Position numbers and translations under genes: made by a program
Shown here: positions 6,564 through 14,863 of the stretch, in pieces
Layout: each line of letters begins with the position of its first letter
Numbering within the stretch: position 1 is the first letter of the stretch
Source: Gp7-AA6 sp038327245
GTDB lineage: Bacteria; Acidobacteriota; Thermoanaerobaculia; UBA5066; Gp7-AA6
DNA: 17,361 bases
Assembly (NCBI GenBank): GCA_038327245.1
Contig: JBBQKV010000052.1
Span: 1 to 17,361, forward strand
Reading direction: 5' to 3'
The notes under the pieces: generated by a model
Told to the model about the DNA's origin: nothing
What the model saw: only the letters and a program-made list of their open reading frames with translations
The model's database searches: none

Positions 6564-6595
6564 GGGAACGGACACGCTTCCGGTGGTCCGCTCCC
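6564..6595. terminator. Hairpin between the kinase-2 upstream region and the cupin gene
   Basis: GGGAACGGAC (6564-6573) can pair with GTCCGCTCCC (6586-6595), forming a ten-pair stem with one A-C mismatch around a 12-nt loop. It lies downstream of the cupin stop at 6628 (minus strand), where a terminator is expected. No T-run follows on either strand, so it may be only a transcript-end structure. Confidence 0.35.
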
Positions 6596-6627
6596 GCAGC
6601 CTCTCCGAAACGATAGGGACCGGGCCC

Positions 6628-7110
6628 TTACTTCGCCGGCTTCTTCATCTCCCCGACTATGTTGAGGCCGAACTTCCCGCTGCTCTCGATCAAGAAAACG
6701 CACTCCGACGCGGCGTCGCAGGCCGTCGAGTGTTTCTGGCCCGCCGGCTGAAAAAGGTAAGAGCCCGGCCCGAGCCGCACGTCCGGCTTGCCGGGCTCCC
6801 CGTGGATCCACGTCCCCGAGATGATCACGACCTTGTGACTCGAAGGATGCGTGTGCATTGGCGCCGAGAAACCGGCCGGAAACTTCTCGATCGCGGTATA
6901 GGCGCCCTTCTTCGGATCGCCCGAGATCACGGACAGCATGGGTCCCGGAGGTGCATCCGGCAGAGCCACCCACTTCATGTCCCCCGCAGGCGTTACGACG
7001 AAACTCTTCCCGCCCTTCATCGGCGCCGCCTCGGCGCGCTGCGGTACAAAGAAGGCGGCGATCAGAACGAGCACCGGGAAAGCCGGGGTCTGTATCCATC
7101 TCCTCAACAT
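6628..7110 (-). CDS. Secreted cupin-domain protein (DUF4437-like)
   Basis: The product has 160 residues. Residues 1-28 are a signal peptide ending RAEAA. The mature part is a single cupin barrel. Motif 1 is APMHTHPSSHKVVIISGTW (83-101), with His86, His88 and His92. Motif 2 is PGSYLFQPAGQKHSTAC (115-131), with His127. These residues would bind one metal ion. The closest family appears to be the DUF4437/ChrR-type cupins; the substrate is unknown. The start is fixed by a strong Shine-Dalgarno sequence, AAAGGAG (7118-7124), seven bases before the ATG. It lies 67 bases behind the ABM-like gene at 7178-7552, so the two probably form an operon of periplasmic and cytoplasmic partners. Confidence 0.82.
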   Translation of the reverse strand: MLRRWIQTPAFPVLVLIAAFFVPQRAEAAPMKGGKSFVVTPAGDMKWVALPDAPPGPMLSVISGDPKKGAYTAIEKFPAGFSAPMHTHPSSHKVVIISGTWIHGEPGKPDVRLGPGSYLFQPAGQKHSTACDAASECVFLIESSGKFGLNIVGEMKKPAK

Positions 7111-7177
7111 GCTCAGTCTCCTTTCGAGAAAACCGGACTCTGTCGGTGTTTTGATGAACTCGACGTGAACTGACCGC

Positions 7178-7552
7178 CTACCAGAGCGAGTTGATGATGG
7201 GAGCCGCCGGCACCCCCGTGACTTTGCATTTCCCCAGCCACTGGACGAGGCCGGGAAAATCCGGCCAGCCCGACGACGTCTGCTGGAAGTGGTCGGTCAC
7301 GCCGGCGTCGGTCTCGTAGATCTCGTGCAGGATGAAGACCGTGTTTCCGGTCGGCGCGGAGTTCTGATCGAACGGGTCCGAAAGCTCGGGAGCCTTGGCC
7401 ACGTTATAGGTCAGAAGGGCTTTGTTCCCGTCCCGGTGATGCGACCCCTTCATCCAGGGAGCGTGGCTCGCAAAGATGCGGTCGCCCTCTTTCACCTGAT
7501 CCGGCGGAGCAACGATCACGTAAATGAGCTCGGTCTTGCCTTGAAAGGACAT
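7178..7552 (-). CDS. Small protein, probable ABM-like dimeric alpha-beta barrel
   Basis: The product has 124 residues with no signal peptide. HEIYETDAGVTDHFQQTS followed by FPGLVQWL resembles the second half of antibiotic-biosynthesis-monooxygenase-type (ABM) ferredoxin-like barrels, where small phenolic or heme-like substrates are degraded or bound. The first half (ELIYVIVAPPDQV, then HAPWMKGSHHRDG and LLTYNVAKAPE) is consistent with the first beta-alpha unit but is less typical. The start is supported by GAGGAGG, seven bases before the ATG. A palindrome and a TATAGT box lie upstream. It is first in a two-gene operon with the cupin. The assignment is tentative; a stand-alone unknown fold is possible. 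Confidence 0.6.
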   Translation of the reverse strand: MSFQGKTELIYVIVAPPDQVKEGDRIFASHAPWMKGSHHRDGNKALLTYNVAKAPELSDPFDQNSAPTGNTVFILHEIYETDAGVTDHFQQTSSGWPDFPGLVQWLGKCKVTGVPAAPIINSLW

Positions 7553-7582
7553 GGTTGCGTCCTCCTCGTCTCGATTCGTCGT

Positions 7583-7597
7583 CGGTCAGAATGACCG
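7583..7597. promoter_or_regulatory. Perfect palindrome, operator-like (CGGTCAgaaTGACCG)
   Basis: Six-base inverted arms CGGTCA (7583-7588) and TGACCG (7592-7597) flank GAA. The palindrome lies 30 bases upstream of the ABM-like start and downstream of the TATAGT box. A dimeric repressor bound here would block the transcript. It could equally act as a small 5'-UTR hairpin. Confidence 0.4.
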
Positions 7598-7616
7598 CCG
7601 ATGGATAGGGGAACGG

Positions 7617-7622
7617 ACTATA
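7617..7622 (-). promoter_or_regulatory. Putative -10 box (TATAGT) of the ABM/cupin operon
   Basis: On the minus strand TATAGT lies 64 bases before the ATG at 7552. This gives a leader of about 57 bases that includes the palindrome. It sits just 10 bases after the stop of the upstream gene (7633). No good -35 box was found. Confidence 0.33.
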
Positions 7623-7632
7623 GCAGCGGCGG

Positions 7633-8424
7633 TTAGGGGCCCCGCGAGGCCCGCGGGTACTCCGGCGACGCGAGCTCGATGCGCCAGACGGGGCCGTCCT
7701 GGTAGAACTGCCCCTCCGACCGCACGAATCCGGGAGCCTCTCCGCCGAGCATCCAGACCGAGGTGTCGAGCGGTTGCTTGCCTACGAGCTTCGCGAGCAC
7801 CCCCTTCAACCCTCCGATCACGACTCGGGCGTTGAACCGGGTCGCCTTATAGGACGCGCGACCCACGGAAAACGGTTCCGGACCCATCGGGGTGATCACG
7901 AGCTTCACGAGCTGCGGCTTGGGCGTCGCGAACAGCATCGACACCGTCGTCGGGACGTCCCGGGAGATGTTTTTCAGGAGCGTCAGCAACATTCCGGTGG
8001 CCAGATCGGAAGGAAGCTCCATCCGGTCGTCGATGACCTTGTCCTTGCCGTCGTCGCGATAGCGCACGGTCACGCGGCCGTTCGTCGCGTCGATCGAGAC
8101 GGCCAGGGGGTGCGGAAAGCTCGGACCGCTCTGGACGAGGTGATCGGTCAGGAGCCGGAATTGCCGGCGCTGCGAGTACACGGCGGTCTCGTCCTGGAGC
8201 GACCCATCCCTGAAACGGAAAAAGACCCGGGTCGTCACGCGGTCTCCCCGCGTGGTCTGGAAGAGGTCACCGTTGGCGATGACGGCGCCGCTCTGGAGAG
8301 ATCGAAGGACCAGAAATCCCCGGGCGACCCCCTCGGCATGGCGCACGGTCACGGATTCCCCTTCCAGAACAGCACTGAAGTGACCGGCGATGAAGAGAAA
8401 TGCGAAAGCGAAGCGCCGTTTCAC
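7633..8424 (-). CDS. Secreted protein of unknown function
   Basis: The product has 263 residues if it starts at GTG 8424, which gives a good signal peptide (MKRRFAFAFLFIAGHFSAVLEGES). The frame is open upstream to 8589. That longer form would overlap the divergent gene at 8507 and put the hydrophobic segment inside the protein, so GTG is preferred. A TAGAAT box 8 bases upstream also fits. The mature protein is rich in beta-strand-like segments (TTRVFFRFRDGSLQDETAVYS, then GRVTVRYRDDGKDKVIDD, later VKLVITPMG). Near the C-terminus is FYQDGPVWRIELASPEY. The pattern resembles periplasmic lipocalin or DUF3108-like beta-barrels, but I do not recognise the family. Confidence 0.72.
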   Translation of the reverse strand: MKRRFAFAFLFIAGHFSAVLEGESVTVRHAEGVARGFLVLRSLQSGAVIANGDLFQTTRGDRVTTRVFFRFRDGSLQDETAVYSQRRQFRLLTDHLVQSGPSFPHPLAVSIDATNGRVTVRYRDDGKDKVIDDRMELPSDLATGMLLTLLKNISRDVPTTVSMLFATPKPQLVKLVITPMGPEPFSVGRASYKATRFNARVVIGGLKGVLAKLVGKQPLDTSVWMLGGEAPGFVRSEGQFYQDGPVWRIELASPEYPRASRGP

Positions 8425-8432
8425 GATGGGTG

Positions 8433-8438
8433 ATTCTA
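8433..8438 (-). promoter_or_regulatory. Putative -10 box (TAGAAT) of the unknown secreted gene
   Basis: On the minus strand TAGAAT lies 8 bases before the GTG at 8424. Transcription would begin at about the start codon, giving a leaderless message. It shares the 82-base divergent region with the plus-strand gene starting at 8507. Confidence 0.33.
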
Positions 8439-8506
8439 CGCAGCCCGCGCCGGCCTCCGGGCTGGCCTTAAGGAGAACGTAAACTGAAGGAACCGGAGGA
8501 CACGCC

Positions 8507-8923
8507 ATGAAACCCATCGTCGGTGCCCTGCTCGCGCTGGCCCTTTCCGCCCCGGCGACCGCGACGGTTCGGTACTTCCACTGGGACAAGCCCCATCACG
8601 GCAATCGGGGGAACGTCACCGCGCTCGACCTCTCGACCGGCAAGGTTCTGTGGGAGGTGAATGCCGGGAAAAGCGTCAACTTCGTCCAGGAGATCGGCTC
8701 GGGGGTCCTGACCGGAAACGACGAAGGCGAGCTCGCCCTCCTGGAGAAGGCCAGCGGCAAGGTCCTCTGGCGGAGCCGCCTCGACAAGGCGGAGATCAAG
8801 GACCTCGTCGCCGAAACGGACGAGGGGTTCTTCGTTTCCTCCGGCGACAGCATGTTCTGGCTCGTCAGCCGGGAGGGAAAAGTTCTCCTCCGCTGCTCCG
8901 ACACCTGCACGACGGCGAGATAA
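8507..8923 (+). CDS. Short secreted protein with PQQ-like propeller repeats
   Basis: The product has 138 residues. The signal peptide is MKPIVGALLALALSAPATA. Two clear PQQ-type blades follow: ALDLSTGKVLWEVNAGK (about 44-60) and LLEKASGKVLWRSRLDKAE (about 82-100). A third, weaker blade reads SREGKVLLR. A full propeller needs about eight blades, so this must be partial, oligomeric, or a short scaffold. Two cysteines (CSDTC) end the protein. The ribosome site GGAGGA (8495-8500) is six bases before the ATG, and TAAACT (8480-8485) may be the -10 box. The stop is 9 bases before proC, so the two are likely co-transcribed. A role in amino-acid metabolism is not implied. Confidence 0.75.
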   Translation: MKPIVGALLALALSAPATATVRYFHWDKPHHGNRGNVTALDLSTGKVLWEVNAGKSVNFVQEIGSGVLTGNDEGELALLEKASGKVLWRSRLDKAEIKDLVAETDEGFFVSSGDSMFWLVSREGKVLLRCSDTCTTAR

Positions 8924-8932
8924 GAGGGGAAA

Positions 8933-9760
8933 ATGGCGGTCCGAAAAATCGGGGTCATCGGCGCGGGAAACATGGGCACGGCGCTGTTGCGGGGAATCCT
9001 CGCCTCGGAGTGGGGCCGGAAGTCGAACCTGCTCGCCTCGCACCCCAAGAAGGCCAAGGCGGCGGCCATCGCCCGGGAGCTCGGGATCCGGGTCCTCCGT
9101 CAGAACCTGGAGGTGGCGCGCGAGGCCGACGTCCTCATCCTCGGGGTCAAGCCGCAGATCCTGGAGTCCGTCCTGGATAAGATCCGGCCGGCCCTGGGGA
9201 AGAACCAGCTCCTGATCTCGATCGCGGCGGGCTTCCCGACGCGGCAGATCGAGTCGATCCTCGACGCGCCCGTGCCCGTCATCCGCGCCATGCCCAACGT
9301 CGCGGCCGTTGTCCGGTCGAGCGCGACCGTCCTCTGCCTGGGGCGCCACGCGAAACCGGCGCATGCCGCGGAGGCGCGGAGGATCTTCGAGTCGATCGGC
9401 ACCGTCGTCGAGCTTCCGGAGTACCAGCTCGACGCCGTCACGGGGTTGAGCGGCAGCGGCCCCATGTACATCTTCCAGATCATCGAGGGCCTCTCCGACG
9501 CCGGGGTCCGCGTCGGTCTTTCCCGGGACGTCAGCACGGCGCTGACCATCCAGACCGTCCTCGGCGCCGCGAAGATGGCGCAAGTCCTGAAGACCCATCC
9601 GGCGGTCCTGAAAGATCTCGTCACGTCTCCGGGCGGAACCGCGATCGCCGCCCTCCACAGCCTGGAGCGCAACCGGCTGCGGGCGATCCTGATGGACGCA
9701 GTCGAAGTGGCGACGGCTCGCTCCCGCGAGCTGGGGCAGTCGACCTCCGGAAAGACCTAG
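8933..9760 (+). CDS. proC: Pyrroline-5-carboxylate reductase
   Basis: The product has 275 residues, the usual length. The enzyme reduces pyrroline-5-carboxylate to L-proline with NAD(P)H, the last step of proline synthesis in the cytoplasm. Dinucleotide-binding GAGNMG is at 10-15. Other hallmarks are GVKPQ (71-75), SIAAGFP (96-102), RAMPNVA (118-124), GLSGSGPMYIF (171-181) and the family signature LVTSPGGTAIAALHSLE (229-245). All are intact. The start ATG follows TAAGAGGGGAAA, where GAGGGG is a close Shine-Dalgarno sequence. The gene lies 9 bases after the PQQ-like gene. Its TAG shares the four bases CTAG with the TAG of the convergent MFS gene. Confidence 0.96.
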   Translation: MAVRKIGVIGAGNMGTALLRGILASEWGRKSNLLASHPKKAKAAAIARELGIRVLRQNLEVAREADVLILGVKPQILESVLDKIRPALGKNQLLISIAAGFPTRQIESILDAPVPVIRAMPNVAAVVRSSATVLCLGRHAKPAHAAEARRIFESIGTVVELPEYQLDAVTGLSGSGPMYIFQIIEGLSDAGVRVGLSRDVSTALTIQTVLGAAKMAQVLKTHPAVLKDLVTSPGGTAIAALHSLERNRLRAILMDAVEVATARSRELGQSTSGKT

Positions 9761-11028
9761 GCCTTTTCGGGCGCCTCCACGGCGTAGGTCTCCATCCGCA
9801 GCCCGAGGAGGATCGTTCCCGCCACGAGGACCGCGGCCAGCAGGAAGGGAAGCTGGATGACTCGGTCGAACAGGAACCCGTAGAGGACCGGGAAGACGAC
9901 GCGCGCGGCGCCGCCGAACGTCTGCTGCACTCCCATGTAGAGGCCGCGCTCGCGGCTCGAGACGACCCGGGACAAGAGCGATGTGACGCACGGAAACGTA
10001 AACGCAGTCCCGAGCGGAATGAGGGCCACGGCGAGCGCGAGAGGAACGTACGTCAACAGCGGGTTCGCCAGCGGGTACATGAAGGGCAGCAACGCGAGAC
10101 CGGTGGCGAGGAGCGCAAGGCCCAGGCGCGAGAGCCGGGCTTCCCCGAATTTGTCCACGGCCCACCCGAGGATCACGGCGCGGGTGACGACGGACATCAC
10201 CCCGATGTAGGCGAAGAAGTAGCCGATGGTCTTCGCGGTCACTCCGAACCGCACCGCGAGAAAGAGCGCGAGGATCGCGGTCGAGCCCTGGAAGGCTCCG
10301 ATCGCGATCGCGTAGATCCAGATGAGCCGCGACGCCGGCTCGTTCGGATGTGTTACGACCTCCAGCACGGCCTGCCGCGAACGTCCCGACACCCGCGGCT
10401 GGCTGCGGGCTGCGGTCGCCTCCTGGAGGTCGCGGGACTCGACGAGGAACTTCCACGCGAACGCGATGTTCACGACGGAGAGCGCCGCCGCGAGCAGGCC
10501 CGGCCCGGGCGTTCCCCACTTGAGCGCGACCGCCCCGAGTAGCGGACCGAGCGCCACGCCCGCGTTGGTCGCGGCCGAGAGCCAGCCGAGCGCCCGGGCG
10601 CGATCCTTCGGCTTCATCGCGTCTGCGACGTAGGCCTGGATGACGCTGACGGTTCCGCCCCCCGCTCCCTGCACGATGCGGGAGAGGAAGAGCAGCCACA
10701 GGGAGCCGGCGAACGCGAAGATCACATAAGCGATCGCGGACGCGGTCATGCCGACGATCAACGCCGGGCGGCGGCCGTAGTGGTCGGAAAGGCGTCCCCA
10801 CACCGGCGCCATGAGGAGTTGCGCGATCGAGAACGAAGAGACCAGCAGCCCGACCACCAGGCCGCCCGCGCCCATCGACTTCGCGTAGAACGGCAGCAAC
10901 GGGATGATCATCAGGATACCGACCATGTCCATGAACGCCGTCACCATGAGGACGGCGAGCTTGCCGACGGAAGTCGGCTGCCGGGCTCCCGACGCTTCTT
11001 TCATCCCTGCTCGTTCGGCAGGGTCCAC
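9757..11028 (-). CDS. MFS transporter, drug:H+ antiporter-like (DHA1/TetA type)
   Basis: The product has 423 residues and 12 predicted transmembrane helices. Motif A GRLSDHYGRRP (78-88) lies between helices 2 and 3. SRIVQGAGGGTVSVIQAYVAD and ALGWLSAATNAGVALGPLLG match the helix 4 and helix 5 antiporter patterns. The family exports small hydrophobic compounds using the proton gradient; the substrate cannot be read from sequence. The GTG start at 11028 sits one base after the TGA (11030-11032) of the BNR protein gene, with GGAG four bases upstream, so it looks translationally coupled. ATG at 11004 is an alternative start. It converges on proC with a 4-base overlap. Confidence 0.9.
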   Translation of the reverse strand: MDPAERAGMKEASGARQPTSVGKLAVLMVTAFMDMVGILMIIPLLPFYAKSMGAGGLVVGLLVSSFSIAQLLMAPVWGRLSDHYGRRPALIVGMTASAIAYVIFAFAGSLWLLFLSRIVQGAGGGTVSVIQAYVADAMKPKDRARALGWLSAATNAGVALGPLLGAVALKWGTPGPGLLAAALSVVNIAFAWKFLVESRDLQEATAARSQPRVSGRSRQAVLEVVTHPNEPASRLIWIYAIAIGAFQGSTAILALFLAVRFGVTAKTIGYFFAYIGVMSVVTRAVILGWAVDKFGEARLSRLGLALLATGLALLPFMYPLANPLLTYVPLALAVALIPLGTAFTFPCVTSLLSRVVSSRERGLYMGVQQTFGGAARVVFPVLYGFLFDRVIQLPFLLAAVLVAGTILLGLRMETYAVEAPEKA

Positions 11029-11029
11029 C

Positions 11030-14000
11030 TCACTCCGGTTTCCACACCGGGAGCCGGCCCGGCGTCCACGGCGCGCCGGAGGCCTCCAGCCCGTCCTCGA
11101 TCTTCTTCAGATCGACCAGGACGAGCTGCCGGAGCTTCTCGAGCTCGGGCTGGAATGCCTCGGCGGCGAACCGGTACGCGTCCTCGCTCGTCGCGGTCGG
11201 CGCCGACGTCACGTTCCACTGGGCGTCGACGATCGATTGCACCCGATCCGCGATCGCCGGAGGAGTCGGCTCGTTGCGCCCCGCGAGCACCGAATCGCCC
11301 TTCAGAGCGATCTCGATCTCCGCGAGACGCGCCTCCGCGGCGCGGACGTCGGCGTCGAGGGACGGGGTCGCCGCCGGCGTGTCCAGAAGTGATTTCTTGA
11401 TGTGCGCGATGCGGTTGTGCGCTTCGCCCACCGATTCGACGGCGCCGGTGACGGCGCGCTGGAGCTTCGCGACCTTGCGCTCGAACGCGAGGAGCCTCGT
11501 CCGGTCCGCGGGCGGGATCTCGTAGAAGCCGCGGGCGTCGAAGGACTGGGGCCCGGACAGCGGGGTCGACCGGCCCTGCACGACCTTCTCCATCGAGACG
11601 GTGTACCGGCCGGGCGCGACCATCGGGCCGGTAGAAGGATCGTTGAACGGGTCGGGCTCCGGGGGCTTCAGCGACGTGGGCGTCGCCGGCGGGTAGCGCA
11701 GGTCCCAGGCCATCCGGTGCATGCCCGCGGTCGTCGGGCCCTTCAGGCGGCGCACGACCTGTCCCTCGGCGTCGGTCACCGTGAGGAGGATGGCCGGATC
11801 TTCTTCCCGCGCTTCGGCCCGGAAGGCTTCGGGCGTCGGGTAGTCGGGCTCCTTTCCCCCCTTGACGAGGTCCTTCTCCCGGTCCTGCCGGGTCTTCTTG
11901 AGCGACTTGATCTCGTCCTTCAGGTACCAGGTGAAGACCGCGCCGAACGGCGGATTGGGCGCCGTGAAATACGAGTCGCCCTGGAATGCCTTGCCGCGGA
12001 TGCCGAGCGGCGCCTCCGGCATGAACAGGAGCGGGCGCCGAACCGGGAAGAGCGCGGCCTCCCCGTCCAGAGCGGCGGGCGTCGTCCGGCGCAGCGCCGT
12101 CAGGTCGTCGAGGATGTAGAAGCCGCGGCCGAACGTCGCGACCGCCAGGTCGCTCTCGCGCTTCTGCACCGCGAGGTCGCGCACCGCGACGTTGGGAAAA
12201 CCGCCGGTCAGCTTGATCCAGCGGCGGCCGCCGTCGCGCGTGAAGTAGAGGCCGAACTCGGTCCCGGCAAACAGGAGGTCCGGCTCGCCGGGGTCTTCGA
12301 TCACGACCCAGACCGATCCGCGCGCGGGCAGGTCTCCGGCGATGGAGGTCCACGTCCGGCCGTTGTCGGTGCTCTTCGCGGCGTACGGCTTGAAGTCGGC
12401 GTTCTTGTGGTTGTCGAAGGCGGCGTAGACGGTGCCGGCGTCGCGCGGGGAGGGGGTCAGCCGGCTGACGTACGCGACGTCGGCGACGCCCCGGACCGGC
12501 GAGGCTTTCCGCCAGGTCGCTCCGCCGTCCTCGGTCACGTGGATCAGGCCGTCGTCGGTTCCCACGTAGAGGAGACCCTCGCGAAGCGGCGACTCGGCGA
12601 GCGAGACGATATTGCCGTAGAACGAGGTCGACGCGTTCTTCGCGACCGCGTCTGCCGTCCACACGCGCCCCATCACCTTCAGCTTGTTGCGGTCGAGCTG
12701 GCGGGTCAGGTCGCCGCTCACCGCCTTCCACGTGTTCCCGCGATCGTCGCTCCGGAAGAGCTTCTGCGCCGCGAAGTAGAGGCGCGTGTGGTTGTGCGGG
12801 CTGATGATGAGCGGCGAGTCCCAGTTCCAACGCAGCGGCGGCTCACCCGGCGCGGCCTGCGGCTGAATGACGAGGCTCTCGCCGGTCCTCCGGTCGAAGC
12901 GCGTCAGCACGCCGTACTGCGCCTCCGCGTAGACGGTGTTGGGGTCCTGCGGATCGATCTGGCTCTGGAACCCGTCGCCGCCCTCCGTCACGAACCAGTC
13001 GGAGTTCGCGATCCCGTGGACGTTGCGGGTCCGGGACGGCCCGCCCAGGCTGAAATTGTCCTGCGTGCCGCCGTACACGTTGTAGATCGGGGACGCCTCG
13101 TCGACGCTGACCCGGTAGAACTGCGTCACCGGAAGGTTCGCGGCGAACCGCCACGTCGCGGCGCGGTCGAAGCTCTCGTAGATGCCGCCGTCGCATCCCA
13201 CGACGTAATGACTCGTATCGTCCGGATCGATCCAGATCACGTGGTTGTCCGGGTGCTTCGAAGGCTCGCCGAGCTTGTGGAAGGTCTTGCCGCCGTCGTC
13301 GGTCACCTGGATCCAGACGTCCATCGAGTAGACCCGATCCTTCTCCTTGGGATCCGCGAAGATCTCGTTGTAGTACTGCGGGCCGCCGGGGACGTAGTCG
13401 CCGCGTTTCTCCCACGTCTCGCCGCGGTTGACCGAACGGAAGAAACCGCCCGCCTTGTTGGCTGCCTCGATGACGGCGTAGACCGTGTCCGGCTCGGCCG
13501 GAGGGATCGCGAGGCCGATGCGCCCCATGTCCTCCTTGGGGAGGCCGGACGTGATCTTTCGCCAGTTGGCGCCGGCGTCGACGCTCTTGTAGATGGCGGA
13601 CTCGGGACCGCCGTCGATCAGCGTGAAAACGTGGCGCCGCCGCTGGTACGCCGAGGCGTAGAGGACGTCGGGGTCGCGCGGGTCCATGGCGACGTCCGTC
13701 ACGCCCGTGTTTTCGCTGATCTTGAGCGACAGGTTCCAGGTCTTGCCCGCGTCGGTCGTCTTGTAGAGGCCCCGATCGCCGCCGGGTCCCCACAGCGGAC
13801 CCTGAGCCGCCACCCACACGACGCGGGAGTCCCGCGGGTCGACGAGGATCTTCGAGATGTGCTCCGAAGACTTCAGACCCATGTTCTTCCAGGTCTCTCC
13901 GCCGTCTCCGGAGCGGTATACGCCGTCGCCGTAACCCACGACGCGCTGGCTGTTGTTCTCACCCGTCCCGACCCAGACCACGAACGGATCGTCCGGATCG

Positions 14001-14455
14001 ATGGTCACGCAACCGATCGAGTGGGAGGCCTCACCGTCGAAGACCGGCTGGAAAGTGACGCCGCCGTTCGCGGTGCGCCAGACACCGCCGTCCGCCGCGG
14101 CGACGAACCAGCGCTTCGGATTCTGCGGATCGACCGCGATGTCCGTGATCCGTCCCGATGTCAGGGCCGGGCCGATGGACCGCAGCTCGAGGCCCGCGAA
14201 CGTCTCGGATTGGAAGCCCCCTTTCGGCTTTTCCTTTTCGTCCTTCGCGGGCGTCTCGCCCTTGCCCGTCTTCGTCCGAGCCTGCTCCTCCTTCGACGGC
14301 TCCTTGCGCGAACGAGCGAGCGGGTCGACCTCCCGGTCACGAGGCGCGGCGCCCGGAGTGGGTATCGGCGTCGGCGCCGGGATCGGCGCCTGAGCCTGCG
14401 TCAAGGTCGGCGCCAGGAAAAGCAGGGCGAGGCCGAGGCGCAGAATGGATTTCAA
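11030..14455 (-). CDS. Large secreted BNR/Asp-box (sortilin/VPS10-like) repeat protein
   Basis: The product has about 1141 residues. I prefer the TTG start at 14455: GGAGG (14460-14464) lies four bases upstream and the signal peptide LKSILRLGLALLFLAPTLTQAQA begins there. An in-frame ATG at 14476 lacks a ribosome site. A Pro-rich and Lys/Glu-rich linker follows. From about residue 110 to 770 there are eleven Asp-box-type motifs, including WRTANGGVTF, YRSGDGGETW, YKTTDAGKTW, FRSDDRGNTW, HVTEDGGATW and KSTDNGRTW. These build stacked propellers as in sortilin-type and xyloglucanase-like proteins. Next comes an Ig-like segment (VTDAEGQVVRRLKG) and a helical C-terminus (FERKVAKLQRAVTGAVESV). Catalytic residues of a glycosidase were not evident. 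Proteins of this type are often called glycosyl hydrolases, but binding or scaffolding is as likely. It is coupled to the downstream MFS gene. Confidence 0.9.
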   Translation of the reverse strand: MKSILRLGLALLFLAPTLTQAQAPIPAPTPIPTPGAAPRDREVDPLARSRKEPSKEEQARTKTGKGETPAKDEKEKPKGGFQSETFAGLELRSIGPALTSGRITDIAVDPQNPKRWFVAAADGGVWRTANGGVTFQPVFDGEASHSIGCVTIDPDDPFVVWVGTGENNSQRVVGYGDGVYRSGDGGETWKNMGLKSSEHISKILVDPRDSRVVWVAAQGPLWGPGGDRGLYKTTDAGKTWNLSLKISENTGVTDVAMDPRDPDVLYASAYQRRRHVFTLIDGGPESAIYKSVDAGANWRKITSGLPKEDMGRIGLAIPPAEPDTVYAVIEAANKAGGFFRSVNRGETWEKRGDYVPGGPQYYNEIFADPKEKDRVYSMDVWIQVTDDGGKTFHKLGEPSKHPDNHVIWIDPDDTSHYVVGCDGGIYESFDRAATWRFAANLPVTQFYRVSVDEASPIYNVYGGTQDNFSLGGPSRTRNVHGIANSDWFVTEGGDGFQSQIDPQDPNTVYAEAQYGVLTRFDRRTGESLVIQPQAAPGEPPLRWNWDSPLIISPHNHTRLYFAAQKLFRSDDRGNTWKAVSGDLTRQLDRNKLKVMGRVWTADAVAKNASTSFYGNIVSLAESPLREGLLYVGTDDGLIHVTEDGGATWRKASPVRGVADVAYVSRLTPSPRDAGTVYAAFDNHKNADFKPYAAKSTDNGRTWTSIAGDLPARGSVWVVIEDPGEPDLLFAGTEFGLYFTRDGGRRWIKLTGGFPNVAVRDLAVQKRESDLAVATFGRGFYILDDLTALRRTTPAALDGEAALFPVRRPLLFMPEAPLGIRGKAFQGDSYFTAPNPPFGAVFTWYLKDEIKSLKKTRQDREKDLVKGGKEPDYPTPEAFRAEAREEDPAILLTVTDAEGQVVRRLKGPTTAGMHRMAWDLRYPPATPTSLKPPEPDPFNDPSTGPMVAPGRYTVSMEKVVQGRSTPLSGPQSFDARGFYEIPPADRTRLLAFERKVAKLQRAVTGAVESVGEAHNRIAHIKKSLLDTPAATPSLDADVRAAEARLAEIEIALKGDSVLAGRNEPTPPAIADRVQSIVDAQWNVTSAPTATSEDAYRFAAEAFQPELEKLRQLVLVDLKKIEDGLEASGAPWTPGRLPVWKPE

Positions 14456-14528
14456 GGTTCCTCCGTCTTCGGGCATCTCGAGAGACTTACGAGATCGCGT
14501 GCGGGAAGTTGAAGCCGAAATTCGACGC

Positions 14529-14840
14529 TCAGTCCGAGTCGGTCGACGTCTCGCCCACCTCGTTGCCGACCTTGCGAACGAGCGCGTCGACCGCGCTTTC
14601 TTCCAGGCCCTTCGGGCCGAAGCCGAGCCGGGCGAAGTCGACCCAACCTCCGTCCGCGTCGATCTGCAGGGCGAGCAGCCGGGCCTTCTCGTCCCAGCAG
14701 ACGCGCACCGCCATTTCGGCCGAGGTGAAGACGGCGACCCGATCTCCGGCGTGGGGCGGGTTCTGCTCCTTCGCGACCGAATACCCCTTGTCCTTGAGAA
14801 CCGAGCCGATCCGGTCGAAGGCGCCGTCGACGGTCAACAT
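14529..14840 (-). CDS. Small cytoplasmic protein of unknown function
   Basis: The product has 103 residues with no signal or membrane segment. It appears mixed alpha/beta: MLTVDGAFDRIGSVLKDKGY opens with a helix, then strand-like VAVFTSAEMAVRVCWD and LLALQIDADGGWVDFARLG, and a final acidic tail ETSTDSD. I do not recognise the family. A weak AGG lies seven bases before the ATG. A TAGAAT box upstream overlaps the stop of the membrane-protein remnant. It precedes the BNR gene by 73 bases in the same direction and may share its transcript. Confidence 0.65.
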   Translation of the reverse strand: MLTVDGAFDRIGSVLKDKGYSVAKEQNPPHAGDRVAVFTSAEMAVRVCWDEKARLLALQIDADGGWVDFARLGFGPKGLEESAVDALVRKVGNEVGETSTDSD

Positions 14841-14863
14841 TTCGGACCTCGCTTTGTCGGCCG

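Noticed and set aside
8425..8589. Longer N-terminus for the unknown secreted protein (start near 8589)
   Set aside because: It would overlap the divergent PQQ-like gene and bury a good signal peptide; GTG 8424 fits better.
11402..14512. A 1036-residue plus-strand open frame opposite the BNR gene
   Set aside because: Composition is Arg/Val/Asp-rich without motifs, and the opposite strand encodes eleven Asp-box repeats and a signal peptide. It is an antisense shadow.
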